A DNA stretch of 64,000 nucleotides from Candidatus Bathyoplasma sp. NZ (GCA_013332095.1 JABENI010000009.1:1-64000); one strand, 5' to 3'; counted from the first letter of the stretch, positions 18,153 through 27,313 are shown. A program made the numbers and translations. Notes: generated from the sequence alone by a model not told the origin.

Positions 18153-19854
18153 TTGTTAGCCTCTCTTTCGTATTTATGAACTTCAGATTTAATATTATTG
18201 ATATAATGACAAAGACAACATAAGCTACCCCTAATATCCAAAATGGATATCTATAATTCAAAATAACGTATTTTTGAAGTGAATGTAGTAAATAGGCCAT
18301 ACTAAATGTAACTAAAAATACTTGGGCAAATACTGCTGTAATTAATATCAAATATTCTGTTAAATATGATTTCTTTATTGTATTTTCACTAATACCAATA
18401 TCTATAAGCGTTAAATTGGTCTTTTTGTTTCGTTGAATATTACCCTTAATATCATCGTATAAATGAATTAAACTAAACACACTTAATAATAGTAAAGTAA
18501 TTTCTACTAATTCTTGAGCCTGGAAAGTAGCGTACCTGAAATTTTTATTCAATAGAGATTCGTTTCGATATAATGAATAATCTAAAATTTCCAGTTTATT
18601 ATTTTCAATACTTGGTTCAATAAATCGCAGATAATTATACCCTAATTCATTTATATTCCCTTCGTTTACATAAATAGTAACCGGTAATAAAGATTTTGTT
18701 ACGTAATTAATAGTACCTTCAATTTCATATCCTTCAATATTTATTTTTATTGTGTCACCCTGTTTAGCATTTAAATTATCTGCTATATACTGATGGATTA
18801 CAATTTCACCAGGTGCTATGCTAATGTTCTCACAGATATCCTCATTACAGATATTTTCTAATATATCAACATTAGTGTTAATCAATTGATAACTTCTAAT
18901 AGACTCATCATCATTAATTATTGTTGTCTTAAAAGCTTGATATTGTTCATAATCATAAGTTTCAAAAGTATCTTCAAGGACAGTTTTAGAATGAAATTCG
19001 TTTAAATAAAGATCACTTTTATAAGCAATATTTGTCTCAATATATGATTCAACACCTATGAATTCTCCCCTAACCCACATTATAAAAAATAACGCAGTTG
19101 ATAAAACAAATACCATCGAAAACGCTTTTTTCATATAATACGAAAATCTACTCAATAAATTTGTATTAACCATATAGATGAAGGGATTAGTTGTTTTTTT
19201 ACTAATGTAATTTAAAGAATATCCTAAGATATGAGTAACACTTAAGATATAAGTACCAATGGTTGCTAAAAGATAATGTTTAGTAACAAGAAAAATAATT
19301 ACTAAAATAAGAATAACAATATTAAAAATTAATTTAAAAAATTTAGGTTGATAATATTTAAATTTAATTTGCTTTATTTTATCTTTATAAACTCGTCTTC
19401 TAATAATTAAAAAGAACATACTAAACATAATGATAAATGTAGTAAAAATAGTTAGCCAATTAATGATATAAGTGATTTCACCTTCATCAACAGAATATTC
19501 AATAAAAAGGGAAAGAAGTGAAGATAATGGTATCGCAAGTGCAAAACTAATTGCTAAAACTACTGCTATTTTGTAGTTTAAATAATTGCTTATCTTGAAA
19601 TAACTTACTCCTAATGTTTTGTTAACTTTTATAATCCGTTCATTTTTCTCAACGTAATGAAGAGCCAACCGATAACCTAATAATATTACAACAACGGTAA
19701 TCATAAAAATAAATATTAGAGAAATTAAACCAAATTGATTATCCTCTATAGCAACATCTTTGTAGGTTATAAACAAAAAGGTAAAAATATTATACAAAAC
19801 TAAAGTAATTGCAATTTGGATAGTGTAAACAATAATACTTTTCTTATTAATCAT
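18145..19854 (-). CDS. FtsX/MacB-like ABC permease
   Basis: The 569-residue membrane protein has about ten hydrophobic segments and a large extracytoplasmic region of roughly 170 residues (about 270-440), consistent with a BceB/FtsX-type permease. FtsX-like elements lie around residues 75-130 and in the C-terminal three helices. The ATG has a GGGG-containing site upstream on the minus strand. It is transcribed first, ahead of its ATPase. A role in export or resistance to a membrane-active peptide fits an organism that carries many peptide genes, but this is inference. Confidence 0.7.
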   Translation of the reverse strand: MINKKSIIVYTIQIAITLVLYNIFTFLFITYKDVAIEDNQFGLISLIFIFMITVVVILLGYRLALHYVEKNERIIKVNKTLGVSYFKISNYLNYKIAVVLAISFALAIPLSSLLSLFIEYSVDEGEITYIINWLTIFTTFIIMFSMFFLIIRRRVYKDKIKQIKFKYYQPKFFKLIFNIVILILVIIFLVTKHYLLATIGTYILSVTHILGYSLNYISKKTTNPFIYMVNTNLLSRFSYYMKKAFSMVFVLSTALFFIMWVRGEFIGVESYIETNIAYKSDLYLNEFHSKTVLEDTFETYDYEQYQAFKTTIINDDESIRSYQLINTNVDILENICNEDICENISIAPGEIVIHQYIADNLNAKQGDTIKINIEGYEIEGTINYVTKSLLPVTIYVNEGNINELGYNYLRFIEPSIENNKLEILDYSLYRNESLLNKNFRYATFQAQELVEITLLLLSVFSLIHLYDDIKGNIQRNKKTNLTLIDIGISENTIKKSYLTEYLILITAVFAQVFLVTFSMAYLLHSLQKYVILNYRYPFWILGVAYVVFVIISIILNLKFINTKERLTNE

Positions 19855-20919
19855 AGTACCCCCTATAAATTTTTAATCTCCTCATTGACCCATATTTTAT
19901 GGACAGATATAATCACATATCAATATAACTGTATCACATAAATGACAAAAAAAAAAAGTTATTTTAAATTTTGACAATCTTTAATAATTCAATAGACACG
20001 GTGTTTTTAAGTTATTGAAATTGATTGGAAACAGATAATTTCTGTTTCGAAAGATGAATTGCTACTATTCAGCTGATTTTTTAGATGTCAACTTATTTGT
20101 TTGGTTTTGTTGTAAAATTAAAATAATTTAATTTAATTGTGAATAAAAATAATTGTGTATTTTAAAAAAAATAACTAATTTTTGCTCACTTGGATTTCTT
20201 CAATAACATTCTTCATTTTTCAACTAGGACCAAAAGTTGGTAGGATTAAAGAAAATAAAAGATAAAAAATAAAAGAAGAAGATTTTACTTGCTAAGAGAG
20301 ATTATATTTTATCTAAAGAGAACAGCAATAAATTAATTTGATAAAAATACCGTTAATTTAAATAGATAGTGGTTTAAAAAAACTCTAGTTATCATGAAAA
20401 AATAGGGAAACTGCAACTAATCATAAATCAAACAGGAATGAGTTACTGATATCACTGAATTTAAAATTAAGGATAGATAATCATATCTATCATCAATAAT
20501 AAATTTAGATGATAAATCGGCTGTTAGTTAACAATTATCCAAATTACTAGTGTTTTAATATATATGCAAAATCTATCTTAAATCTAGCTAAAAAAATAAT
20601 TTTCATCAACTGTTTTTTTGAGCAATTATATTTAAAAATCAATACCAAAAAATAACAGATTTCTTACATTAATTACAATGCTTTCTTAAGAATAAAAAAA
20701 GTGATAAGTTGAAAACTATCAAATGAGTAGTTTTAATATTTTTTACAATTATACGATGAAAATTAAAGATACTGTCTACGTGTTTTTAGATACATTTACT
20801 TGTTGTGTATAGATGAGAAAATAATATTAAAGTGCTTAAAATTGATTAATTAAAATTATCCACTAGCAAATAGTGTATTGAAACTTAGAAAAAGTCAAAA
20901 CACGAGGAGGTGATGTAAT
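19855..20919. other. 1-kb gap with IS3 relic and no intact gene
   Basis: The left part (19855-20220) is AT-rich with no coding signal. The centre holds a decayed IS3 element, annotated separately. The right part (20720-20900) shows nothing until a strong AGGAGGTG site at 20904-20911 for the next gene. The missing 5' two-thirds of a pyrimidine nucleoside phosphorylase gene would be expected here and is absent. Confidence 0.6.
20225..20720 (+). pseudogene. Heavily decayed IS3-family transposase relic
   Basis: Short matches to the copy at 3653-4876 persist in several frames: GPKVGRIKENKR near 20229 (OrfA KRGPK region), VTDITEFKIKD near 20440-20475 (first catalytic Asp) and FFEQLYLKI near 20610-20640 (the MESFFGRLKSE region). 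No long frame remains. The relic sits directly upstream of the truncated pdp gene and may have caused that truncation. Confidence 0.55.
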
Positions 20920-21261
20920 TTGATTGAAAATAGTTCAATAAAATTAAGTGAAAATACTTACCATTACAGATCCACCAAGAATGGATTTGTCAATGAAATT
21001 GATATAATTAAAATAGGTAAAAGTTCTAATATTTTGGCAGCTGGAAGAAAAACTAAAGGTTGTGCAACGGACTTAGAAGTAGGATTAAAAATATTAGTCA
21101 AAGTTGGCGATTACGTAAAAAAAGAACAACCGTTAATGGTGTTGTATTATAAGGAGAATTTAGCAGAATCTTTAAACAATTTAGCAGATGCAATCGAAAT
21201 TAGTCCTGAAGAACCAGTGATACACCCAATTATTTTTAAAAAAGAGAATAAAATATATTAA
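20920..21261 (+). CDS. Free-standing C-terminal domain of pyrimidine-nucleoside phosphorylase
   Basis: The 113 residues match only the PYNP_C domain of pyrimidine-nucleoside phosphorylase: GFVNEIDIIKIG, AAGRKTKG and LVKVGDYVKKEQPLMVLYY. The phosphate- and base-binding alpha and alpha/beta domains (~330 residues) are missing, so it cannot be catalytic. Its TTG start has a very good AGGAGGTG ribosome site 8-9 nt upstream, so the fragment may still be translated. Location next to dacF-spoIIA is where pdp is found in many spore formers, showing that it is the remnant of the local pdp gene. It is either a pseudogene or a repurposed lipoyl-like domain. Confidence 0.75.
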   Translation: MIENSSIKLSENTYHYRSTKNGFVNEIDIIKIGKSSNILAAGRKTKGCATDLEVGLKILVKVGDYVKKEQPLMVLYYKENLAESLNNLADAIEISPEEPVIHPIIFKKENKIY

Positions 21262-21301
21262 AATTAGAATTTTTCTTGATTTGTTTAAATATTGTTAGGT
21301 A

Positions 21302-21320
21302 AAAGGAGGGGATCTTTATT
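21302..21320 (+). promoter_or_regulatory. Ribosome binding site indicating an ATT start for dacF
   Basis: AAAGGAGGGG (21302-21311) is a near-perfect Shine-Dalgarno sequence. The only codon at the right spacing in the dacF frame is ATT at 21318-21320. There is no ATG, GTG or TTG between this site and residue 44, and the frame from ATT encodes a textbook signal peptide. Confidence 0.6.
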
Positions 21321-22436
21321 AAGAAATTTATAATACTGTTAGCAGTAATTTTAGTCTTTAATATCAAAGTCAATGCGCAAGAAATAGATAATGATTTAAT
21401 TGAAGATGCAGAAAGTGCTGTTTTAATTGAAGCAACTACAGGTAGGGTGCTATATCAAAAAAATCCCAACGAACTAAAAGCACCTGCAAGTATGACTAAA
21501 ATAATGACACTGATTATTATTATGGAAGAATTGAAAGAAAATAGATTAAATTTAGACGAAATAGTTACCACAAGTGAACATGCTGCTAGTATGGGGGGAT
21601 CACAAATATATTTAGAAAAAAATGAGCAGATGAGTGTCGAAGATTTATTAAAATCAGTAGCAATCGTAAGTGCTAATGATGGGGCTGTTGCTCTAGCAGA
21701 AAAAATTGCGGGAACTGAAACTGTATTTGTAAAAATGATGAACGATAAAGCAAAAGAACTTGGGTTATCTAATACTGTTTTTAAAAATGTAACTGGACTA
21801 CCTGATGATGGTCATTATTCAACAACAATGGACATGGCATTAATGGGACGACATTTACTCATTAACTATCCAGAAATAACGGAATATATCAATACGTATG
21901 AAGATTATATTAGAAATAATGAATTTTGGTTAGTTAATACAAATAAATTAATTAGAAATGAAAATATAGATGGAATTAAGACAGGTTGGACTGAAGAAGC
22001 AGGATACTGTTTAACTGCTTCAATGTTTAATGATAAAATACGCGTAATCGGTTCACTAATGGGGAACAGCAGTAGTAAAATTAGAAATAATGAGATGCTA
22101 ACATTATTAAATTATGGAGTAGCTAATTATAAAGTTATTCAAGAAATATCTAAAGATACAGTTGTGAGAAGTGAAACTGATTTTTATCATTCGCCTAAAA
22201 TCATCAACTACAAAATAAAAAGAGATGTGAATTTTATATTGCGTAAAAATGAAAACATTGACAGTGTTGAATACGAGATAAAATTAAATCATGTACTAGA
22301 TGATGTTATCGGTGAATTATACGTTTATTTAGATGGTAATTTAACAGATAAAATAGAGTTGTATAGCACTGAAAAAATAGAAAAAAATAATTTCCTTCAA
22401 TTTTTTAAAAACATACTTTTACAATTCGTTAATTAA
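21318..22436 (+). CDS. dacF: DacF-type D-alanyl-D-alanine carboxypeptidase
   Basis: A 372-residue penicillin-binding protein that trims the terminal D-Ala of peptidoglycan stem peptides, in the forespore in Bacillus. The serine peptidase S11 motifs are complete: SMTK (Ser ~58, Lys ~61), SAN (~118-120) and KTG (~221-223). The first 22 residues (KKFIILLAVILVFNIKVNA) form a signal peptide that is lost if the first conventional start (GTG 21447) is used. From the ATT at 21318 the length agrees with the family (~380-390). The C-terminal beta domain is present but the last residues (FFKNILLQFVN) may form the amphipathic membrane anchor. The ATT may be a real rare initiator or a base error for ATG. 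Confidence 0.85.
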   Translation: MKKFIILLAVILVFNIKVNAQEIDNDLIEDAESAVLIEATTGRVLYQKNPNELKAPASMTKIMTLIIIMEELKENRLNLDEIVTTSEHAASMGGSQIYLEKNEQMSVEDLLKSVAIVSANDGAVALAEKIAGTETVFVKMMNDKAKELGLSNTVFKNVTGLPDDGHYSTTMDMALMGRHLLINYPEITEYINTYEDYIRNNEFWLVNTNKLIRNENIDGIKTGWTEEAGYCLTASMFNDKIRVIGSLMGNSSSKIRNNEMLTLLNYGVANYKVIQEISKDTVVRSETDFYHSPKIINYKIKRDVNFILRKNENIDSVEYEIKLNHVLDDVIGELYVYLDGNLTDKIELYSTEKIEKNNFLQFFKNILLQFVN

Positions 22437-22489
22437 TTGTTTATTATACTTTGAATAATGGACCTGAATTTTAAAAAATAATATTAAAG

Positions 22490-22518
22490 CAAGTTAAATT
22501 TTTTAACTTGTTTTTTTT
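22490..22518 (+). terminator. Terminator between dacF and spoIIAA
   Basis: Stem CAAGTTAA / TTAACTTG with a 5-nt loop and eight T residues. It separates dacF from the spoIIA operon, which therefore needs its own promoter. Confidence 0.85.
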
Positions 22519-22588
22519 AAAACATATATAAATATAAATATAAAAATAACAATAATATTCTACTGATTTGTTTATTAAATGACAAAAA

Positions 22589-22665
22589 AACAACTATTTT
22601 GCTTGCTAAATTACTAAATTTAAAAGTAGTTTATAAATAAATGTAACAACTTTAAAATAGTTGTT
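22589..22665 (+). promoter_or_regulatory. Competing hairpins just upstream of spoIIAA
   Basis: The segment AAAATAGTTGTT (22654-22665) is a perfect 12-nt complement of AACAACTATTTT (22589-22600). Its end (AGTTGTT) can also pair with AACAACT at 22645-22651 to make a small hairpin followed by a T-rich run. The two pairings exclude each other. The region ends 16 nt before the GAGGAGG site of spoIIAA. It may be an attenuator-like 5' UTR or, as DNA, a palindromic operator. No sigma-H promoter could be identified with confidence. Confidence 0.4.
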
Positions 22666-22692
22666 TTATTATATTTATGAGGAGGAATATAA

Positions 22693-23043
22693 ATGTCACT
22701 AAACGTTAAATTAGTTGTAAAAAAAAGAACATTATTAATCAGATTAAGAGGAGAAATGGATCAGCACTCAACAGAAAACTTTAAATTGAGGTTATTAGAA
22801 ATTATTGAAAAATACAAAATCAAAAATTTGGTATTTGACATGAAAGATTTAGCATTTATCGATAGTAGTGGAATAGGACTGCTAATTGCTAGATACAATC
22901 AGTTAAAAACTGATGATGGAGAAGTTATAATATGTGAATTAAACGATAATATCGAAAGAATAATTATGCTAAGTGGGTTGTATAAAATTTGTGTGATTAA
23001 AGAAAATTTAAAAGCAGCGAAAGGATATTTAGGTATAGCATGA
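22693..23043 (+). CDS. spoIIAA: Anti-sigma F factor antagonist SpoIIAA
   Basis: The 116-residue STAS-domain protein binds SpoIIAB and releases sigma F in the forespore. The phosphorylation site motif FIDSSGIGLL is intact, with Ser58 at the same number as in Bacillus. GGAGG lies 6-7 nt before the ATG. The stop overlaps the spoIIAB start (ATGA), so the two partners are translated together, as needed for controlled stoichiometry. This is the canonical first gene of the spoIIA operon. Confidence 0.95.
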   Translation: MSLNVKLVVKKRTLLIRLRGEMDQHSTENFKLRLLEIIEKYKIKNLVFDMKDLAFIDSSGIGLLIARYNQLKTDDGEVIICELNDNIERIIMLSGLYKICVIKENLKAAKGYLGIA

Positions 23044-23456
23044 TGAATAAGATGGAAATTAAATTTAGTGCGTTAACCCAAAATATTATTTTTGCTAGAG
23101 GTAGTGTAAGTTCATTTTTACTAAATTTAGATTTGCAAGTAGGAATTCACAATGAAATTAAAACTTTAGTATCAGAAGCAGTCACCAACTCAATTGTTCA
23201 TGGATATGAAGAAGATGAGACAAAAGAAGTGTTATTAAAATGTCAAATAGAAGGTAATTTAGTCACGATAAAGGTAGTTGATGAAGGTGTGGGGATAGAC
23301 AATATTGAGGAGGCTAGAAAGCCACTTTTTTCAACTAAAAAAGAGCTGGAAAGGTCTGGTCTTGGTTTTACAATTTTAGAAGCATTTTGTGATGAACTAA
23401 CGGTTACTTCAGAGTTAGGAGTAGGTACGACTGTTATATGCAAAAAGAAAATTTAG
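23040..23456 (+). CDS. spoIIAB: Anti-sigma F factor / serine kinase SpoIIAB
   Basis: The 138-residue GHKL kinase has the N-box EAVTNSIVHGY, the G1 box VVDEGVGIDNIEEA and the G2-type RSGLGFTILEAF. It holds sigma F inactive and phosphorylates SpoIIAA. ATG 23040 overlaps the spoIIAA stop; ATG 23043 and 23052 are alternatives. Its end overlaps the sigF start by 19 nt. Length is close to the usual ~146. Confidence 0.95.
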   Translation: MMNKMEIKFSALTQNIIFARGSVSSFLLNLDLQVGIHNEIKTLVSEAVTNSIVHGYEEDETKEVLLKCQIEGNLVTIKVVDEGVGIDNIEEARKPLFSTKKELERSGLGFTILEAFCDELTVTSELGVGTTVICKKKI

Positions 23457-23983
23457 AAGAAATTTTTTTAGAAAACATCAACTTAGTAAAGTACGTATTA
23501 AAAAGAGTAACTTATGATAATGATTATGATGATCTATACCAAGCTGGTTGTATTGGACTGTTAAAAGCAATAAATAATTATGATCAAACTAAAGCAAAAT
23601 TTTCTACTTACGCTTATAAGTACATAATTAACGAGATAAAGAGCGAATATCGAAATTCTAAGTTAGTTAGACTACCTAAAAATTTATACTACTTAAAAAG
23701 AAAAATTGACCCTAGTTTAACAATTAGCCAAAATGCTAAAAATTTAAATGTCAGTGCAGAAACGATCATTTCTATTTTAGATGAACCAGAATCAGAAAGT
23801 TATGCAATACCTGAACCAGAAATTGATTTAAGAAATTTAAATTTTATTGAAAAAAGAATTGTGGAGATGATTTATTACGAGCATAAAAGCCAAGAAGAAA
23901 TTTCTAAATATTTGCATAGGTCACAGAGTTTTGTTTCTAGAACAATAAAAGATGCCTTGAATAAATTAAAACTTGAATTATAA
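23438..23983 (+). CDS. sigF: Sporulation sigma factor SigF, unusually short
   Basis: Forespore sigma factor, third gene of the spoIIA operon. Region 2 is clear (DLYQAGCIGLLKAINNYD, then KFSTYAYKYIINEIKSEYRNS), and region 4 carries the -35-binding helix-turn-helix (KSQEEISKYLHRSQSFVSRTIKDAL). The protein has only 181 residues against about 250 in other spore formers. The loss is at the N-terminus and in region 3, which is reduced to a short SLTISQNAKNLNVSAETI segment. The frame is intact, and the operon position makes the identity firm. Shortening of region 3 may alter SpoIIAB contacts or -10 extended recognition (inference). Confidence 0.88.
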   Translation: MQKENLEEIFLENINLVKYVLKRVTYDNDYDDLYQAGCIGLLKAINNYDQTKAKFSTYAYKYIINEIKSEYRNSKLVRLPKNLYYLKRKIDPSLTISQNAKNLNVSAETIISILDEPESESYAIPEPEIDLRNLNFIEKRIVEMIYYEHKSQEEISKYLHRSQSFVSRTIKDALNKLKLEL

Positions 23984-24020
23984 AAAAATAAAGAATTTTT
24001 AAAATTTCTTTATTTTTTTT
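23982..24020 (+). terminator. Terminator of the spoIIA operon
   Basis: The stem AAAAAAATAAAGAA / TTCTTTATTTTTTT is centred about 18 nt after sigF and could act in both directions. It separates spoIIA from spoVA. Confidence 0.8.
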
Positions 24021-24055
24021 ATGGCTAAAAAGAAAATTATTAACTTTAACTATCT

Positions 24056-24084
24056 GAATTAAATCATCTTTTTTGGTAATAATA
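24056..24084 (+). promoter_or_regulatory. Putative forespore promoter of the spoVA operon
   Basis: GGTAATAATA (24075-24084) fits the sigma-F -10 consensus GGNNANANTR at every fixed position. GAATT at 24056-24060 is an imperfect -35 (GYATA-like) 14 nt upstream. It sits 30 nt before spoVAC, as expected because spoVA is transcribed by forespore sigma factors. Confidence 0.5.
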
Positions 24085-24113
24085 TTTTTATAAATCTAAA
24101 ATGAGGTGATAAA

Positions 24114-24542
24114 TTGAATTACGAAGAAATAATCAAAAAACATCAACTGAAACCTAAGTATTTTGCGAACGGGTTAAAATCATTTGTATGTGGAGGAATG
24201 GTAGCAATAGTAGGGCAATTACTGTTAGAGCTTTATATAAAGTTAGGAATTGGTGAAGATGAAGCCGGCTCTTTAATGATAACAACAGTTATCTTAGTAG
24301 CATCGTTGTTGACAGCCTTTGGTGTTTATGATAAATTGGGGCAATTTGCCAAAGCAGGATTAGCTGTACCAGTGACAGGGTTTGCTAATTCTATGACCGC
24401 AAGTGCATTAGAATATAAGAAGGAAGGTATGCTTTTAGGTATTGCTAATAATTTATTTAAATTAGCAGGAGCAGTTATTGTATATGGTGTTGTTAGTGCT
24501 TATATACTAGGAATCATACGCTATTTGTTTATGGGTGGATAA
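24114..24542 (+). CDS. spoVAC: SpoVAC, dipicolinic acid channel protein
   Basis: The 142-residue inner-membrane protein has about four transmembrane segments and the conserved GFANSMTASALEYKKEG motif. SpoVAC is a mechanosensitive channel component for Ca-dipicolinate uptake and release in the forespore. TTG start 24114 has a GAGGTG site 7-8 nt upstream. spoVAD begins one base after its stop, starting the spoVAC-D-E-F operon. Related SpoVAE at 25541 shares the same fold. Confidence 0.92.
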   Translation: MNYEEIIKKHQLKPKYFANGLKSFVCGGMVAIVGQLLLELYIKLGIGEDEAGSLMITTVILVASLLTAFGVYDKLGQFAKAGLAVPVTGFANSMTASALEYKKEGMLLGIANNLFKLAGAVIVYGVVSAYILGIIRYLFMGG

Positions 24543-25544
24543 ATGAAAATTGGGAATAATAGTTTAAAATTTAACGGTGTTTATATTAAAGATTCTAGTA
24601 CGGCAGTTGGACCATTAGAAAGTGCCGGTCCTTTGAAAGATTATTTTGATTACCGGTTTCCTGACTTGTACTGCAACGCTGATTCTTGGGAAAAAGCCGA
24701 AATAAATTTAGTTAAAACTTGTATTGATGATTTGATTAAAAAAACAAATTTAAGCGATACCGAGATAGACTTTATAGTCGGTGGTGATTTAAACAATCAA
24801 GATGCAGTAACTAATTATGCTGTAAGAGATTACAATATACCTCTTTTAGGAGTATATTCAGCATGTGCAACGAGTGCAGAGGCCATGATTGTGGCTTCAA
24901 GTTTAGTCGATTCAGCAAATGCTAAAAATATTATTGTGACATCATCTAGTCATAATGCAACGGCCGAAAGACAGTACCGAAATCCAACCGAGTACGGAGG
25001 AGCAAGACCTGATTCAGCTACTTTTACAGTAACAGGAGCGGGGACTTGTTTAATTACTAATCAAAAGTCTGATATTAAAATAGAATCGGCAACAATAGGT
25101 AGAGTTTTAGATGCAAAGCAAAAAGATGCCAATGATATGGGGAGTGCAATGGCCCCGGCAGCTTCTCAAACAATTAAAGTGCATTTAGAAGATTTAGGAC
25201 GTTCTGCTGAATATTACGATTTAATTTTGACCGGAGATTTATCGAGTGTAGGAAAACCAATATTGATTGATATTTTAAAAGAACAAGAAATTGATATTGA
25301 ACATAACCATAACGATTGTGGTTTGTTGATTTATGATAGAAAAAAACAAAATGTTTTTGCTGGTGGCAGTGGAGCTGGCTGTTCAAGTGCAGTAACATTT
25401 GGTTATATCATGTCGATGTTAAGAGAAAATAAATTAAAAAAAGTTTTATTAGTAGCGACTGGTGCCTTAATGAATCCCATAATGATTTTTCAAAAAGAGT
25501 CGATTCCAGCAATTGCTCATGCTGTTAGTTTGGAAAAAATATGA
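24543..25544 (+). CDS. spoVAD: SpoVAD, dipicolinic acid-binding protein
   Basis: The 333-residue thiolase-fold protein binds dipicolinic acid on the outer face of the spore inner membrane. Family blocks are strong: [16 protein letters not shown] with the thiolase-like Cys, [29 protein letters not shown] and [11 protein letters not shown]. Length matches the family. It immediately follows spoVAC, and its TGA stop overlaps the spoVAE ATG. Confidence 0.95.
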   Translation: MKIGNNSLKFNGVYIKDSSTAVGPLESAGPLKDYFDYRFPDLYCNADSWEKAEINLVKTCIDDLIKKTNLSDTEIDFIVGGDLNNQDAVTNYAVRDYNIPLLGVYSACATSAEAMIVASSLVDSANAKNIIVTSSSHNATAERQYRNPTEYGGARPDSATFTVTGAGTCLITNQKSDIKIESATIGRVLDAKQKDANDMGSAMAPAASQTIKVHLEDLGRSAEYYDLILTGDLSSVGKPILIDILKEQEIDIEHNHNDCGLLIYDRKKQNVFAGGSGAGCSSAVTFGYIMSMLRENKLKKVLLVATGALMNPIMIFQKESIPAIAHAVSLEKI

Positions 25545-25891
25545 TATATTTTAATGCATTTATAGTTTGTGGAACGATTTGTTTAATAGGTCAACTGTTA
25601 ATTGATCGATTCAAATTAACACCTTTACATATAACGAGCAGTTTTGTAGTAGCAGGTGCGGTTTTGGATATGTTCGATATTTACGATAAGTTGATAGAAT
25701 ATGCAGGAGCAGGAGCAATGTTACCAATTACCAGTTTTGGACATTCATTGTTACACGGTGCTTTAGAAGAAGCTGAAAATAGTGGAATTTTAGGTATCGG
25801 AATGGGAATGTTTGATTTAACGGCAAGTGGGATAACTTCAGCGATTATCTTTTCGTTTATCATTGCTCTGGTCTTTAAGGCGAAAGGATAA
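25541..25891 (+). CDS. spoVAE: SpoVAE (SpoVAEb type) membrane protein
   Basis: The 116-residue, four-helix membrane protein is paralogous to SpoVAC, with the family motif [19 protein letters not shown]. It is a component of the dipicolinate channel. It overlaps spoVAD by 4 nt. A SpoVAEa homologue is not present between spoVAD and this gene. Confidence 0.9.
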   Translation: MIYFNAFIVCGTICLIGQLLIDRFKLTPLHITSSFVVAGAVLDMFDIYDKLIEYAGAGAMLPITSFGHSLLHGALEEAENSGILGIGMGMFDLTASGITSAIIFSFIIALVFKAKG

Positions 25892-25892
25892 T

Positions 25893-27290
25893 ATGGAATT
25901 TTCTAAAAAATTAGTAAATAATGAGATTTTTTTAAATAGTGAATTAGCGATAGATAAATGTTTTGATGTGGGAATCAGAGAATTTATAGTCGAGAAAATA
26001 AAATTTCAGTTTTATTACGTTACCGGTCTATGTGATTCTACACTTAGTACGGAAATATTTAAGCAGTTAGTAAATAAAAAACTTAGTAATGATATCGACG
26101 GAGCAGTTTCAAATGTATTAGTCCATTTTCAAGTAGATAAAGTAACTGATATGGAAAAGTTTACGACCGGAGTACTTGCAGGACTTTTAGGATTAACTTA
26201 TGAAGGTGCCGCATTTGGTTATTTAATTGATGTAAGAAGTTATCCAACTCGTGGACCTTCTGAGCCTGATACCGAAAAAGTAGTAAGAGGAAGTAGAGAT
26301 GGATTTACAGAAAATATTGTAGTTAATACCGCTTTAATTAGAAGAAGAATAAAAGATAAAAATTTGAGAAATGAAATGATTCAAGTAGGAGAAAAAAGCA
26401 AATTTGATGTCTGTTTATCGTACGTAGAGGGAATAGCAGATTTAGAAGTTGTGGACGAAATTAGAAAAAGAATAAAGGCGATAAAAGTAAGTGAATTAAC
26501 AATGACTGATAAGGCATTAGAAGAATTAATTATCAAACAAGGATTTAACCCCTATCCGTTAGTTAGGTATACTGAAAGACCAGATGTAGTTGCAACTCAT
26601 CTGTACCAAGGGTTAATCGCAATAATTGTTGATACTTCTCCAAGTGTAATATTAGCACCAATAACTTTTATTGACCATATTCACCACGTTGAAGAGTACA
26701 GACAAACTCCTTTAGTAGGTACTTTCTTAAGATTGATCAGATTTATTGGAATTATGGGATCAATATTTATAATTCCTCTGTGGTATTTAGCAGTTTTAGA
26801 CCCATCGGTATTACCAGAAACTCTAAAATTTATCGGACCAGAAGAGTTAGGGAATGTACCGATTATCTTTCAATTACTTATTGGAGAAATTGGGGTAGAA
26901 TTTTTACGGATGGCAGCGATTCATACGCCGACACCACTATCGACCGCAATGGGAGTAGTAGCAGGGATTATAATTGGTCAAATTGCTATTGATGTAGGAT
27001 TATTTTGCCCTGAAGTAGTACTGTACGTAGCAATTAGTGCAATCGGAAATTACTGTACTCCTAGTTATGAATTGAGTTTAGCAAATAAAATTAGTAAAAT
27101 ATTTATTATCATAAGTACTCACTTCTTCAAATTACCAGGTTTAATCATAAGTACTGTAGTTTGGATTTTATTTTTAGCAAATATGAAAAGTTTTAATAAA
27201 AGATATTTATATCCACTTTTTCCTTTAAATGTTAAAGATTTATTAAACAGTATTATAAGATTTCCCATTAAAAACGAAAAAGATAAATAA
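25893..27290 (+). CDS. spoVAF: SpoVAF, GerA-family spore membrane protein
   Basis: A 465-residue GerA/SpoVAF protein: a soluble N-terminal half containing VDVRSYPTRG-like (LIDVRSYPTRGPSEPD) and GSRDGFTENIVVNTALIRRR motifs, then about five membrane helices from residue ~280. ATG 25893 is preferred over 25863 because a GAAAGGA site lies 5-6 nt upstream and the spoVAE stop is just before it. SpoVAF associates with the dipicolinate channel and modulates germination. It is the last spoVA gene; a terminator follows. Confidence 0.9.
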   Translation: MEFSKKLVNNEIFLNSELAIDKCFDVGIREFIVEKIKFQFYYVTGLCDSTLSTEIFKQLVNKKLSNDIDGAVSNVLVHFQVDKVTDMEKFTTGVLAGLLGLTYEGAAFGYLIDVRSYPTRGPSEPDTEKVVRGSRDGFTENIVVNTALIRRRIKDKNLRNEMIQVGEKSKFDVCLSYVEGIADLEVVDEIRKRIKAIKVSELTMTDKALEELIIKQGFNPYPLVRYTERPDVVATHLYQGLIAIIVDTSPSVILAPITFIDHIHHVEEYRQTPLVGTFLRLIRFIGIMGSIFIIPLWYLAVLDPSVLPETLKFIGPEELGNVPIIFQLLIGEIGVEFLRMAAIHTPTPLSTAMGVVAGIIIGQIAIDVGLFCPEVVLYVAISAIGNYCTPSYELSLANKISKIFIIISTHFFKLPGLIISTVVWILFLANMKSFNKRYLYPLFPLNVKDLLNSIIRFPIKNEKDK

Positions 27291-27313
27291 AATAGGAAAA
27301 TTACTGACAACAT

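Noticed and set aside
21447-22436. GTG 21447 as dacF start
   Set aside because: It would remove the signal peptide and the first conserved strand and has no ribosome site; the site at 21302 fits ATT 21318.
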